Numbered from the stretch's first letter, positions 38,158 to 48,000 are shown. The stretch is 64,000 bases of DNA from Methylophaga sp. (GCA_002706095.1 PAJP01000023.1:124001-188000), one strand, 5' to 3'. The notes: generated from the letters alone by a model not told the origin. Numbers and translations are program-made.

Positions 38158-40434
38158 ATGAATAAATTACTGCCTATACTCCTGTTTTTGTCTTTTATCT
38201 CAGTCGCAAAGGCTGAGTCCTTTACCATCGAAGATATTCGTATAGAAGGATTGCAGCGGATTTCTGCTGGTACAGTCTTTAACTATCTCCCTGTGAAAGT
38301 CGGGGATACGATGACGGATAATGATGCAAAAGGCATTATTCGCTCATTGTTTAAGTCTAAATATTTCAATGATGTTGAAGTAGAAAGACAAGACGGTGTA
38401 TTAGTTATCAAAGTCAAAGAACGTCCAGCCATATCCAGCATCGAACTTGTCGGCAATAAAGACATGGACTCAGCAGAGTTGCTGAAGTCGCTTCGGGAAA
38501 TCGGTTTTGGTGAAGGCCAGGTTTTTGAGCAAGCCATGCTAGAGCGTGTAGAGCTTGAACTTGAGCGTCAATATTTCAGTCGAGGCAAATACGGTGTGGC
38601 GATTAGTTCTGAGGTAACACCGTTATCACGAAATCGTGTAGCTATTCGTATCACGATGGCAGAAGGCGTGGTGGCGACTATCAGTGATATTAACATTGTT
38701 GGTAATCATGCTTTTGATGATGAAGAGCTGATGACAGATTTTCAGACCACAACCGGTTCATTACTGTCATTCCTGACGAAGGACAATCAATATTCTCGTC
38801 AAAAATTATCCGCGGATTTAGAAACCTTACGTTCTTTTTACTTAGATCGTGGTTTTGTAGATTTTACGGTTGAGTCAACTCAAGTCTCTATCAGTGATGA
38901 TAAGAAACACATGTTCATCACAATCAATATCAGTGAAGGCGAGAAATATAAAATTAACGAAGTGCGATTAGCCGGTAATTTGATCGTACCTGAAGAAGAA
39001 TTATTTAAGCTGGTTACAATTCGAGAAAACTCGGTATTTTCACGTAAAGCCATCACTAAGAGTACTGAAAATTTAACTAATCGCTTAGGTAATGATGGCT
39101 ATGCCTTTGCAAACGTCAACGCGGTGCCTGAGATTGACCGTGAAAAGCGTGAAGTAGATTTGACGTTCTTCGTCGATCCAGGTCGTAGAGCCTACGTCAG
39201 ACGTATCAATATTTCAGGTAACAGTAAAACACGTGACGAGGTTTTACGTCGTGAATTCCGCCAACAAGAATCTGCATGGATCTCCACAGAAAAGGTAGAG
39301 CAGTCTAAGGCCAGGGTGTCACGTCTTGGTTACTTTGAAAATGTGAATGTCGAAACTATTCCGGTGGCTGGTGTACAGGATCAGGTTGATTTAGATTTTG
39401 GAGTCACAGAAACACCATCAGGTAGTTTATCTGCCGGTATCGGCTTCTCCCAATCAGATGGTCTGATTTTCAATGCCAATGTGACGCAGAAAAACTTCTT
39501 GGGTAGTGGTAAGCACATTCGATTTGGCTTCAATAATAGTAGCATTAACACGATATATAGCTTTGGTTACACCAATCCATTTGTCACAGTCGATGGTATT
39601 AGTCAGGGCTTTAATGCTTTCTATCGTGAAACAGATGCTGATGAAGCAAACATAGCAACATATACTCTTGACGCATTCGGTGGGGATATCACTTTCGGTA
39701 TTCCAATTTCAGAAGAGAATCGTATCAATCTTGGGGTGGGTTATGAACGTACTCAAATTGATCTTCCTTCAGATAACACTATTTCGCGCTATTCTGATTT
39801 TATCGATCGTGAAGGTGACACCTTTGATACCGTTACATTAAATCTTGGCTGGTCCAGTGATGACCGTAATAACGCATTATTACCAACAAGTGGTGTGTCG
39901 CAAACATTGACAGGTGAGTTTGCTATACCAGGACCATCATTGCAGTACTACAAGCTCAAATACAAAGCGAATGCTTACCATCCGATCAACGACACCTTCA
40001 CTTTCGCGTTAAGAGGTGAGTTCGGATATGGTGAATCCTATGGTGATACTGAGGAGTTTCCTTTCTTCCAGAACTTCTACGCTGGTGGTATCAGAAGTGT
40101 CCGCGGCTTCCAGGCTAATACCTTGGGTGTCAAAGAGGACGATGAACCGTTAGGTGGTAATTTACTGGTTAGCGGTGGTGCGGAAGTTATTTTCCCCGTG
40201 CCATTTATGAAAAAAACGTTAAAATCTTTCCGTCTTAGCGCCTTTACTGACTTTGGTAACGTTTATGATGTGGATCAAGATTTTGATGCTGGTTTACTGA
40301 GGTATTCAGCAGGTTTGTCCGCTATCTGGATTTCCCCATTTGGTGCAATGTCGTTTAGTATAGCGGCACCGTTGAAGAAAGAAGACGGTGATGAGACTGA
40401 AGCATTCCAGTTCTCATTGGGTTCGACGTTTTAA
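38158..40434 (+). CDS. bamA: Outer-membrane assembly factor BamA
   Basis: BamA is the core of the complex that inserts beta-barrel proteins in the outer membrane. The 758-residue protein has a signal peptide (NKLLPILLFLSFISVAKA), five POTRA domains to about residue 420, then a 16-strand barrel with the conserved VRGF motif in GIRSVRGFQANTLG. It ends with the outer-membrane phenylalanine (FSLGSTF). An in-frame TTG at 38146 would add four residues; ATG 38158 is preferred because it starts the signal peptide cleanly. bamB is also in this window at 45425. Confidence 0.97.
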   Translation: MNKLLPILLFLSFISVAKAESFTIEDIRIEGLQRISAGTVFNYLPVKVGDTMTDNDAKGIIRSLFKSKYFNDVEVERQDGVLVIKVKERPAISSIELVGNKDMDSAELLKSLREIGFGEGQVFEQAMLERVELELERQYFSRGKYGVAISSEVTPLSRNRVAIRITMAEGVVATISDINIVGNHAFDDEELMTDFQTTTGSLLSFLTKDNQYSRQKLSADLETLRSFYLDRGFVDFTVESTQVSISDDKKHMFITINISEGEKYKINEVRLAGNLIVPEEELFKLVTIRENSVFSRKAITKSTENLTNRLGNDGYAFANVNAVPEIDREKREVDLTFFVDPGRRAYVRRINISGNSKTRDEVLRREFRQQESAWISTEKVEQSKARVSRLGYFENVNVETIPVAGVQDQVDLDFGVTETPSGSLSAGIGFSQSDGLIFNANVTQKNFLGSGKHIRFGFNNSSINTIYSFGYTNPFVTVDGISQGFNAFYRETDADEANIATYTLDAFGGDITFGIPISEENRINLGVGYERTQIDLPSDNTISRYSDFIDREGDTFDTVTLNLGWSSDDRNNALLPTSGVSQTLTGEFAIPGPSLQYYKLKYKANAYHPINDTFTFALRGEFGYGESYGDTEEFPFFQNFYAGGIRSVRGFQANTLGVKEDDEPLGGNLLVSGGAEVIFPVPFMKKTLKSFRLSAFTDFGNVYDVDQDFDAGLLRYSAGLSAIWISPFGAMSFSIAAPLKKEDGDETEAFQFSLGSTF

Positions 40435-40453
40435 TTAATTATTGGAGTTGAGT

Positions 40454-40960
40454 GTGAAGAATTTGAAGTTTATTTGGCTATTATTTGCATTGTTCATCGC
40501 CGCCCCTGCTAGCTATGCAGCAGATTTAAAAATTGGTGTTGTAAATGCAGGCGTGGTGCTTGATAAATCACCACAAAAAGCAGCAGCACTCGCGCGTTTG
40601 GAAAAAGAATTCTCCGCAAGAAGTAAATCATTAGAAGCAAAACACAAAGCACTTCGTGCTGCACAAGAAAAATTAAATAAAGACGGGGCTATCCTCAGTG
40701 CAGATCAACGTCGTGACAAAGAACGTGATTTATTAAGCGATCAACGTGAACTGCAACGCCTTCAAGATGAGTACAGTGAAGACTTATCGATCCGTCGTAA
40801 TGAAGAGTTAAGAAAGCTTGAAAAAGACATTGCAGAAACCATTGTCGATCTGGCAAAAAAAGAATCGTATGACATGGTGTTGTATCAAGGTGTCATTTTT
40901 GCCAGTGATAAAGTTGACCTGACAAATAAAGTCTTGGAAATGTTGAAAGCTAAAAAATAG
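40454..40960 (+). CDS. skp: Periplasmic chaperone Skp/OmpH
   Basis: Skp carries unfolded outer-membrane proteins across the periplasm to BamA. GTG 40454 with GGAG six bases upstream gives a 168-residue protein with signal peptide (KNLKFIWLLFALFIAAPASYA) and DLKIGVVNAGVVLDKSPQ, the typical mature start. A long charged coiled-coil (about residues 45-125) forms the tentacles, and a C-terminal YDMVLYQGVIFAS strand completes the body. The frame is open from TTG 40442, which is rejected on ribosome-site grounds. Confidence 0.95.
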   Translation: MKNLKFIWLLFALFIAAPASYAADLKIGVVNAGVVLDKSPQKAAALARLEKEFSARSKSLEAKHKALRAAQEKLNKDGAILSADQRRDKERDLLSDQRELQRLQDEYSEDLSIRRNEELRKLEKDIAETIVDLAKKESYDMVLYQGVIFASDKVDLTNKVLEMLKAKK

Positions 40961-40969
40961 AGTACAGTT

Positions 40970-41986
40970 GTGGGTTTGACACTTGCTCAAATAGCAGAAG
41001 AAATTAATGGTAGAGTTATCGGCGATGCTACTTACGAAGTTAGCAGCGTCGGTACTCTATCTAATGCTAAATCATCTCAGCTAAGCTTTTTATCAAATTC
41101 GAAATATAAGAAGTTTTTAAAACAATCCCAGGCTGGCGCCATTATCGTCTCAAAAGACATGTCCGAATATGTCGTGACAAATGCCATTGAGGTTGACGAT
41201 CCTTATGTTGCCTATGCCAAAGCAGCCAGTCTTTTACATCCTGTGAAAAAGCTCTCTGCTGCCATCCATCCATCCGCAGCCATTGATCCTGCAGCCGAGA
41301 TAGGTAGCAATGTCAGCATTGGTGCACATGTTGTCATTGAGCCAGGCGTTATCATCAAGGATAACGTAACTATAGGCCCAGGCTGTGTTATTGAGCATGA
41401 CGTCATTCTCAGAAAAGGGGTAACACTCCGTCCTAATGTGACATTATGTTTTGGTGTGGATATCGGTGAACGTACTATCATCCATCCAGGTGTTGTGATT
41501 GGTGCAGACGGTTTTGGCATTGCCAATGATAACGGGCACTGGATTAAGGTGCCTCAGGTTGGGTCAGTTAAAATAGGTAGCGATGTTGAAATTGGCGCCA
41601 ACACTACGATTGACAGAGGCGCTATCGAAGATACCGTAATAGCAGACGGTGTAAAACTCGATAATCAAATACAAATTGGCCATAACGTGACCATTGGAAA
41701 ACACTCGGTCATAGCGGGCTGTACAGGGATAGCGGGTAGTACATCTATTGGTGAATATTGTGCGATAGGTGGTGGCACCGGCATGACTGGACATATCAAT
41801 ATCGCCAATGGAGTGCAGCTGACTGGCATGAGTATGGTGACAAAGTCCATCAATGAAGCGGGTGTCTATTCGTCAGGTATACCGGTTGAGCCAACGAAAC
41901 AATGGCATAAAAACGTGATTAGATACCGTCAGATGGATAAATTATTTGATCGTGTGAAACAGCTTGAAGAGCAAGATAAAGACTGA
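40970..41986 (+). CDS. lpxD: UDP-3-O-acylglucosamine N-acyltransferase
   Basis: LpxD adds the second acyl chain in lipid A synthesis. The 338-residue protein has an N-terminal uridine-binding domain (LSFLSNSKYKKFL) followed by a long left-handed beta-helix. The catalytic His is residue 238 in IGHNVTIGKHSVIAGCTGIAGS. A short C-terminal helix ends the protein. The start is GTG 40970 with GAG seven bases upstream. It lies in the usual skp-lpxD-fabZ-lpxA order. Confidence 0.97.
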   Translation: MGLTLAQIAEEINGRVIGDATYEVSSVGTLSNAKSSQLSFLSNSKYKKFLKQSQAGAIIVSKDMSEYVVTNAIEVDDPYVAYAKAASLLHPVKKLSAAIHPSAAIDPAAEIGSNVSIGAHVVIEPGVIIKDNVTIGPGCVIEHDVILRKGVTLRPNVTLCFGVDIGERTIIHPGVVIGADGFGIANDNGHWIKVPQVGSVKIGSDVEIGANTTIDRGAIEDTVIADGVKLDNQIQIGHNVTIGKHSVIAGCTGIAGSTSIGEYCAIGGGTGMTGHINIANGVQLTGMSMVTKSINEAGVYSSGIPVEPTKQWHKNVIRYRQMDKLFDRVKQLEEQDKD

Positions 41987-42073
41987 TTGCAATGTTGTTT
42001 TGCTTTACCAAAGTCTGCTCTCACAGTAACATTGTCGGTCTTTTAAATACAATGATAGTCAAGGGATATTAGC

Positions 42074-42523
42074 TTGAACACGATTGATATACATGAAATT
42101 CAACGCCTGTTACCTCATCGATACCCTTTCTTGTTGATTGACAGGGTTATAGAGTTTACCCCGGGTGAGCGTTTGGTCGGCATTAAAAATGTGACATTTA
42201 ATGAACCGCATTTTACAGGTCATTTCCCTCAGCGTGTCATTATGCCTGGTGTATTAATCCTTGAATCCCTTGCGCAAGCGACAGGGTTATTAGCGTTCAA
42301 GACAGCGGATCAAATCCGCTCTGATGAAGCATTATATTATCTAGCTGGTATAGATAATGCTCGGTTTAAACGACCTGTTGAACCCGGTGATCAACTTAGA
42401 CTTGAAGTTAAGTTAGAAAAGAACAAACGTAACCTGTGGAAATTTACGGGCGAAGCGAGTGTTGATGGCGAAGTTGTTGTCAGCGCCGATATCATGTGTG
42501 TTAACCAAGAAATGCCAAAGTGA
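42074..42523 (+). CDS. fabZ: 3-hydroxyacyl-[acyl-carrier-protein] dehydratase FabZ
   Basis: FabZ dehydrates beta-hydroxyacyl-ACP in fatty-acid elongation. The 149-residue hot-dog protein has [13 protein letters not shown] at 14-26 and [22 protein letters not shown] with the catalytic Glu. The start is TTG at 42074 with AAGGGA seven bases upstream; no better start is seen. It overlaps lpxA by four bases (GTGA). FabZ competes with LpxA for 3-hydroxyacyl-ACP, so their coupling is functionally sensible. Confidence 0.97.
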   Translation: MNTIDIHEIQRLLPHRYPFLLIDRVIEFTPGERLVGIKNVTFNEPHFTGHFPQRVIMPGVLILESLAQATGLLAFKTADQIRSDEALYYLAGIDNARFKRPVEPGDQLRLEVKLEKNKRNLWKFTGEASVDGEVVVSADIMCVNQEMPK

Positions 42524-43290
42524 TACATCAAACAGCTATCATTGATCCAAGCGCCGTTATCGCTGATAACGTCAAAATTGGTCCTTTTTCTGTTATCGGC
42601 CCAAAGGTAGAGATTGGCGAAGGGACTGAAATCGCCTCACATGTCGTTATAAATGGACCAACGAAGATTGGTAAGAATAACCGCATCTTTCAATTTGCTT
42701 CTATTGGTGAAGAACCTCAAGATAAAAAATTTCATGGTGAAGACACCACATTAGAGATTGGTGATAACAATCTTATACGTGAGTCTGTCACAATCAACCG
42801 TGGCACTGTGCAAGGCGGAGGCGTAACTCGTCTTGGCAGTAACAACTGGATTATGGCTTATGTCCATATCGCTCATGACTGTATTATTGGTAACGATAAT
42901 ATCTTTGCGAATAATGCATCACTTGCCGGTCATGTGATTATCGATGATTTTGTGATTCTGGGTGGTTTTACTTTAATCAGTCAATTTAATTACATGGGAT
43001 CACATTCCTTCAGTGCTATGGGCAGTGTGATTTCAAGACATGTACCCCCGTATGTGCTGGTCTCTGGTCACATGGCGAAACCCTTTGGTATTAATGTTGA
43101 AGGATTACGCAGACGTAATTTTACTGATCTGCAAATTAAAAATATTCGACAAGCCTATAAATTTTTATATCGCTCTGGTTTGAAGTTAGAAGAAGCTGAG
43201 ATGCGCATTGATAACATCAAACAAGAATCAGATGAAATTTCTCTATTATCTGATTTTCTCAAGAACCAGGAGGGTGGCATAATCCGATAA
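42520..43290 (+). CDS. lpxA: UDP-N-acetylglucosamine acyltransferase
   Basis: LpxA adds the first 3-hydroxyacyl chain to UDP-GlcNAc for lipid A. The 256-residue hexapeptide beta-helix protein starts with GTG at the fabZ stop codon ([20 protein letters not shown]). The catalytic His is residue 120 in [12 protein letters not shown], and [12 protein letters not shown] is a conserved loop before the C-terminal helices. It is followed at once by a strong terminator, so lpxB is not the next gene as it is in enterobacteria. Confidence 0.97.
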   Translation: MIHQTAIIDPSAVIADNVKIGPFSVIGPKVEIGEGTEIASHVVINGPTKIGKNNRIFQFASIGEEPQDKKFHGEDTTLEIGDNNLIRESVTINRGTVQGGGVTRLGSNNWIMAYVHIAHDCIIGNDNIFANNASLAGHVIIDDFVILGGFTLISQFNYMGSHSFSAMGSVISRHVPPYVLVSGHMAKPFGINVEGLRRRNFTDLQIKNIRQAYKFLYRSGLKLEEAEMRIDNIKQESDEISLLSDFLKNQEGGIIR

Positions 43291-43310
43291 CAATCGGATT
43301 ATGCTTTATT
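43277..43310. terminator. Rho-independent terminator, lpxA/amt convergent
   Basis: A perfect 12-base inverted repeat (GCATAATCCGAT / ATCGGATTATGC) with an AACA loop is followed by TTTATT. The lpxA stop codon lies within it. It separates lpxA (+) from the converging amt gene (-) and may work in both directions. Confidence 0.85.
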
Positions 43311-43320
43311 CCATTCTTAC

Positions 43321-44505
43321 TTAGTCATTATTCGGCGTTGCTGTGATTTTGTGAATACTTAAATCTGCACCTTCATATTCTTGTTCCTGAGACAGCCTTA
43401 ACCCCAAGACGAGTTTAAGCAAACCATAAACGGTAAATCCACCAACAAATGCGATAAGTACACCTAATCCAGTGCCAATAAGCTGTGACATCAAACTAAC
43501 GCCACCCATACCACCTAAAGCGACTTGACCGAAGATACCAGCTGCAATACCACCCCAAACACCACAAAGACCATGTAAAGGCCACACCCCAAGGACATCA
43601 TCAATTTTCCATTTGTTTTGTGTGAGTGTGAATGTGAAAACGAATAATGAACCCGCAACCAAACCTGTCACCAGGGCTCCTAATGGATGCATGATATCTG
43701 AACCTGCACATATGGCTACTAAACCTGCAAGAGGTCCATTGTGCACAAAGCCCGGGTCGTTTTTACCCACTAGGCACGAAGCAAGTATGCCGCCAACCAT
43801 TGCCATAAGTGAATTGATAGCAACCAACCCACTTATTCCATCAATAGCCTGAGCGGACATGACATTAAACCCAAACCAGCCTACAGTAAGAATCCATGCA
43901 CCCAGTGCCAGAAAAGGGATATTTGAAGGTGGGTGTGCAAATATTTCACCTTTTTTACTATAGCGTCCATGGCGTGGACCGAGGTGCAAGACTGCTGCTA
44001 ATGCAATCCAGCCGCCCACGGCATGAACAACAATTGAACCAGCGAAATCATGAAAGCCGGCACCATATGTGTTAATCAACCACTCTTGAATACCATATGC
44101 ACCGTTCCATGAAATGCCTTCGAAGAAAGGATAAATAAAGCCAGCAATAAAAAATGTCGCTATGAGTTGAGGGTAAAACTTAGCACGCTCGGCAATGCCA
44201 CCAGACACAATAGCCGGTATCGCAGCAGCAAAGGTAAGTAGGAAAAAGAATTTAACCAGCCCATAACCATAATTTTCATTCAATGTTGGAGCCGCATCAA
44301 AAAAATGTAAATTGTAGGCTATACCGTAACCAATAAAGAAATAAGCGATAGTGGATATGGCAAAATCGACAATAATTTTTACCAGTGCGTTGACCTGATT
44401 TTTCTTTCTAACTGTCCCGACTTCTAGAAAAGCAAAGCCAGCGTGCATGGCTAGCACCATTATGGCGCCAAGCAGTATAAACAAAACATCATTTGCGTTA
44501 TTCAC
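43321..44505 (-). CDS. amt: Ammonium transporter (Amt/MEP/Rh family)
   Basis: This inner-membrane ammonium channel has 394 residues with 11 expected helices. The conserved pore histidines are visible in HDFAGSIVVHAVGGW and in WPLHGLCGVWGG. FAFLEVGTVRKKNQVNALVK is near the N-terminus and EYEGADLSIH ends the C-terminal tail that binds PII. GTG at 44505 has AGGATA directly upstream; the frame is open farther to 44577 but that region is the promoter. No signal peptide is present and no glnK lies beside it. A sigma-54 promoter and NtrC-type site upstream indicate nitrogen control. Confidence 0.95.
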   Translation of the reverse strand: MNNANDVLFILLGAIMVLAMHAGFAFLEVGTVRKKNQVNALVKIIVDFAISTIAYFFIGYGIAYNLHFFDAAPTLNENYGYGLVKFFFLLTFAAAIPAIVSGGIAERAKFYPQLIATFFIAGFIYPFFEGISWNGAYGIQEWLINTYGAGFHDFAGSIVVHAVGGWIALAAVLHLGPRHGRYSKKGEIFAHPPSNIPFLALGAWILTVGWFGFNVMSAQAIDGISGLVAINSLMAMVGGILASCLVGKNDPGFVHNGPLAGLVAICAGSDIMHPLGALVTGLVAGSLFVFTFTLTQNKWKIDDVLGVWPLHGLCGVWGGIAAGIFGQVALGGMGGVSLMSQLIGTGLGVLIAFVGGFTVYGLLKLVLGLRLSQEQEYEGADLSIHKITATPNND

Positions 44506-44546
44506 TATCCTATCCCCTCGTTGGTTTAGATATAAAGCACCAAAAT

Positions 44547-44562
44547 AGCAAGAGTCGCACCA
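44547..44562 (-). promoter_or_regulatory. Sigma-54 promoter of amt
   Basis: On the - strand the sequence is TGGTGCGACTCTTGCT. It matches the sigma-54 consensus TGGCACG-N4-TTGCW at all fixed positions except two in the -24 element, with correct GG-GC spacing. It lies 42 bases upstream of the amt GTG, giving a leader of about 30 bases. Confidence 0.75.
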
Positions 44563-44658
44563 AATTAGAAAAAACAATATAAATCAATTGGATGGTTATA
44601 ATAAACCTGCCAGTGTTGGGTTTTATTGATTTAAATTGGTGCAATATTGTTAGCTTTA

Positions 44659-44673
44659 GCACTAGATTGGTGC
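44659..44673. promoter_or_regulatory. NtrC-type enhancer site upstream of amt
   Basis: GCACTAGATTGGTGC is an inverted repeat that matches the NtrC consensus GCACC-N5-GGTGC in both arms except one base. It is centred about 130 bases upstream of the expected amt transcription start, a normal enhancer distance. Extra TGGTGC half-sites occur at 44637-44642 and 44688-44693. Confidence 0.65.
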
Positions 44674-44793
44674 TTCGTGATATCTCATGGTGCATGTGAT
44701 TAAACGAATTGTTGATCCACAAGCAGCATATAAAAACGTATAATCAACGGCTTTATATAAAGTTGATCAGTAAACCGATGTTGAGGAGACCGC

Positions 44794-45435
44794 ATGGATA
44801 TCTATGCATCTGATGAAGAGAAAGCAGAAGCAATAAAACAATGGTGGCGTGAAAATGGCCGCTCTGTCTTTATTGGTGTGATACTGGGTATCGCAAGCAT
44901 TTTTGGTGTACGTTACTGGATGAACTATCAGCAAGTTCAAACTCAGCAAGCGGCTATGATCTACCAGCAAGCGATTGTGTCAGTAAGCAATCAAGATTCT
45001 GAAGCTGCTCAAGCCAGCACAGAAAAATTGATGCAGGATAACAAAAATAGTGCTTACGCCGTTTTCGCCGCGCTCCAAATGGCACAGAAAGCGAGTGAAG
45101 CCGGTGAGTATGAGAAAGCGAAAGATTACCTGCGTTGGGTGATAACGAATGCAGAGTTATCAAGTCACCAAGCGTTAGCAAAACTACGTTTAGCAAAAGT
45201 TGAGTTTGATCGCGGACAATTAGAACAGGCTCTAGAGCAAGTAACATCCAATGATGTGGAGGCCTTTGATTCTCTTTTTGCTGAGCTGGAAGGTGATATT
45301 AAATCTGCTCAGGGAGAGACGCAACAAGCGCAAACAGCGTATCAGAATGCCTTGAAAGGGCTCAATTCTGGTGAACCTAGACATACCCTGATTGAAATGA
45401 AATTAGATGATGTGGCCGTTGCACATGAAAGTTAA
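44794..45435 (+). CDS. yfgM: YfgM-like membrane-anchored TPR protein
   Basis: The 213-residue protein has a cytoplasmic start (YASDEEKAEAIKQWWRENG), one membrane helix at about residues 24-41 and a periplasmic region of TPR-like repeats. This is the layout of YfgM, a partner of the SecYEG-associated chaperone PpiD. GGAG lies seven bases before the ATG. The end overlaps bamB by 11 bases. The order yfgM-bamB-der is conserved in gammaproteobacteria and supports the call. Confidence 0.92.
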   Translation: MDIYASDEEKAEAIKQWWRENGRSVFIGVILGIASIFGVRYWMNYQQVQTQQAAMIYQQAIVSVSNQDSEAAQASTEKLMQDNKNSAYAVFAALQMAQKASEAGEYEKAKDYLRWVITNAELSSHQALAKLRLAKVEFDRGQLEQALEQVTSNDVEAFDSLFAELEGDIKSAQGETQQAQTAYQNALKGLNSGEPRHTLIEMKLDDVAVAHES

Positions 45436-46597
45436 TTTGCGCTTATTAACCATTGGTCTCTCACTCACCGTACTTACTGCATGTAGCACCGTAGGCGATT
45501 GGTTCGCAGAAGAATCCTATGAGGAACCACCAGAGCCGCTAACTGAATTTGCCAGTGAGTTCAATGCCAAAGTCCTATGGGATAAAGGTGTTAATGATGG
45601 TGCAGGTGAAAAGAAACTCGACCTGGCATCATGGTGGCAAAATAATAAAATTTTTGCTGTTGATCATGAAGGTGAAGTGACCGCACTGAATGCTGAAACG
45701 GGACGTGAAATTTGGGATGCCGATCTGGATTTTAATGTTGTGACCGGCATCGGTGGTGGTATGGAAGCAGTCTATGTCGGCTCAGATAAAGGTTTGCTGG
45801 TTGCTTTGAATGAAGTCGATGGCAAAGAGTTGTGGCGGACACAATTAACTAGTGAAGTGTTGGCTCCAGCGACTTCAGCAAATGGTATTGTTGTGAGTCG
45901 TACCTCTGATGGACGAGTCACGGGTATTTCTGCAGGTGATGGTAAGGTCATTTGGTCATACCAGCGCGCTGTCCCTTTACTCAGTTTACGTGGTGCCGGA
46001 AGACCTGTGATTGCTGGTGATACCGTCATTGCTGGCTATGACAACGGTAAATTGGTCGCCCTGACATTGAACGACGGTAAAGTGATATGGGAAAAGAGTA
46101 TCGCTATTCCACGTGGCAGAACCGAGCTGGAACGTTTAGTTGATATTGATGCTGACCCGGTAGTGATTGAAGATACTGCCTACGTTGTGACTTACCAAGG
46201 ACAATTGGCTGCTGTAGATATCAATTCTGGTCGTGTGTCATGGTCACGTGATATGTCATCACAAATCGGGCTGGATGCCGCTTACCGAGACGCTGTTTAT
46301 GTGACAGATGATCAAGGTTATGTCTGGGCTGTCCAGGATGGTAGTGGTGATGCATTGTGGCGTCAGACAAGATTGCTGAGACGTCAGGTAACTGCGCCTG
46401 CGATTGCGGGTAATTACATAGTCGTAGGTGATTTTGAAGGATATATTCACTGGATAGCAAGAGATGATGGTCGCTTTGTTTCACGTCAGCAACTGAGTGA
46501 TGCTCCAATTTACAGCAAACCATTAGTTATCAATGGCATTGTCTATGTTACTGCAGCTGATGGCAGTCTTTCCGCTTTGAGAGTACCTGAAAATTGA
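45425..46597 (+). CDS. bamB: Outer-membrane lipoprotein BamB
   Basis: BamB is a beta-propeller lipoprotein of the BAM complex that delivers substrates to BamA. ATG 45425 gives 390 residues with a lipoprotein signal peptide and lipobox LTAC (Cys near residue 18). Repeated PQQ-like blades follow, for example AVDHEGEVTALNAETGREIWDADL, VALNEVDGKELWRTQL and AVDINSGRVSWSRDM. The frame is open from 45407, but that start would place charged residues before the signal peptide. The stop codon overlaps the TTG start of der. Confidence 0.96.
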   Translation: MKVNLRLLTIGLSLTVLTACSTVGDWFAEESYEEPPEPLTEFASEFNAKVLWDKGVNDGAGEKKLDLASWWQNNKIFAVDHEGEVTALNAETGREIWDADLDFNVVTGIGGGMEAVYVGSDKGLLVALNEVDGKELWRTQLTSEVLAPATSANGIVVSRTSDGRVTGISAGDGKVIWSYQRAVPLLSLRGAGRPVIAGDTVIAGYDNGKLVALTLNDGKVIWEKSIAIPRGRTELERLVDIDADPVVIEDTAYVVTYQGQLAAVDINSGRVSWSRDMSSQIGLDAAYRDAVYVTDDQGYVWAVQDGSGDALWRQTRLLRRQVTAPAIAGNYIVVGDFEGYIHWIARDDGRFVSRQQLSDAPIYSKPLVINGIVYVTAADGSLSALRVPEN

Positions 46598-48000
46598 AAC
46601 CAGTAATTGCGTTGGTTGGTCGTCCGAATGTCGGCAAATCGACCATATTTAACCGGCTAACAAGAAGCCGTGATGCGCTTGTAGCGGATTACGCTGGTCT
46701 GACGCGTGACCGTATCTACGGTACCGCGAAAGAGCCTGGTTATGATTTTATCCTGATTGATACCGGTGGCCTTACCGATCAAACAGACAATATGTCTGAT
46801 CTTATGCGTAAACAGGCAAAACTGGCGATTGATGAAGCGGATCTCATCTTATTCATCGTCGATGGTCGTGCAGGACTGATGCCTACTGACTCCGATGTCG
46901 CCCAGCTTTTACGAAACGACGGCAAACCCGTTTGTCTTGTAATAAATAAAACGGAAGGTGAACGTCGTGAAATTATCTCTGCCGAGTTCTATGCATTAGG
47001 TCTGGGTGAGCCTCAGGTTATCTCTGCAACTCAGGGCAGAGGTATAGATGCGCTGTTAGCCGAAATCAAAGATCGCATCCCAGCGGTTGAGAAGCTGGAG
47101 GCCGATGAACCTGAGCAATTTGATGAGAATGAAATTCGACTGGCAGTGTTGGGCAGACCTAATGTAGGTAAATCTACGCTGATTAACCGTTTGCTTGGTG
47201 AAGAGCGCGTGGTGGCATTCGATGAACCTGGCACAACCCGTGATAGTATTCATGTTCCATTTGAAAAAGATGGCGTCAAGTACACATTGATTGATACAGC
47301 AGGTGTCAGACGACGTTCTAAAGTCTCTGAAAAACTTGAAAAGTTCAGTATATTAAAAACATTACAGGCTTTAGAAGATGCTAATGTAGTGATGCTGGTC
47401 CTGGATGCGCATGAAGGCATAGTCGAGCAGGATCTGCATTTAGCAGGACTGATTATTGAAAGTGGGCGTGCTGTCGTTATTGCTGTTAATAAATGGGACG
47501 GCCTGGAAAAAAGTGAACGTGAATGGGTGACGACAAATATCGAGCGTCGGTTACCTTTTCTGAATTTTGCCAAAACGCATTTTATTTCAGCATTACATGG
47601 CAGTGGTGTCGGCCTCTTATTCAAATCAGTCAGACAAGCATTTCAGTCTGCCATGATAAAAGCCCCTACTTCACGCCTGACTCGGGTATTGGAAGATGCG
47701 GTTGCTGATCATCCACCGCCACTGGTCCGAGGTCGTCGTATCAAATTCCGTTATGCTCATCTAGGCGGAAAAAACCCGCCTAGAATCATCATTCATGGAA
47801 ATCAGACTGAATCAACGCCGAACAGTTATAAACGTTATCTGGAAAATACCTTCAGAGACGTTCTAAAGTTACAGGGCACACCGGTGATGATTGAGTTTAA
47901 AACCAGTGACAATCCTTACCGTGATAAAGCCGTTAAAAGTGCGGCACAAAACACACCTCAAAGAAAACAGCGTCCTCCGCGTAAAAGTCGTAAAAATTAG
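46594..48000 (+). CDS. der: Ribosome-assembly GTPase Der (EngA)
   Basis: Der is an essential GTPase in 50S assembly. The 468-residue protein has two tandem GTPase domains, each with GRPNVGKST: near residues 8-16, and near 184-192 after an acidic linker. DTGG and DTAG switch motifs and NKTE and NKWD base-recognition motifs follow. A KH-like C-terminal domain with GRRIKFRYAHLGGKNPPRIIIHGNQ and a basic tail end the protein. The start is TTG overlapping the bamB stop codon. Its stop codon overlaps that of the converging gene at 47997. Confidence 0.97.
   Translation: MKPVIALVGRPNVGKSTIFNRLTRSRDALVADYAGLTRDRIYGTAKEPGYDFILIDTGGLTDQTDNMSDLMRKQAKLAIDEADLILFIVDGRAGLMPTDSDVAQLLRNDGKPVCLVINKTEGERREIISAEFYALGLGEPQVISATQGRGIDALLAEIKDRIPAVEKLEADEPEQFDENEIRLAVLGRPNVGKSTLINRLLGEERVVAFDEPGTTRDSIHVPFEKDGVKYTLIDTAGVRRRSKVSEKLEKFSILKTLQALEDANVVMLVLDAHEGIVEQDLHLAGLIIESGRAVVIAVNKWDGLEKSEREWVTTNIERRLPFLNFAKTHFISALHGSGVGLLFKSVRQAFQSAMIKAPTSRLTRVLEDAVADHPPPLVRGRRIKFRYAHLGGKNPPRIIIHGNQTESTPNSYKRYLENTFRDVLKLQGTPVMIEFKTSDNPYRDKAVKSAAQNTPQRKQRPPRKSRKN

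Noticed and set aside
43321..44577. Longer amt start at 44577
   Set aside because: The extra 24 codons cover the sigma-54 promoter; GTG 44505 has a good ribosome site and begins at the family N-terminus.
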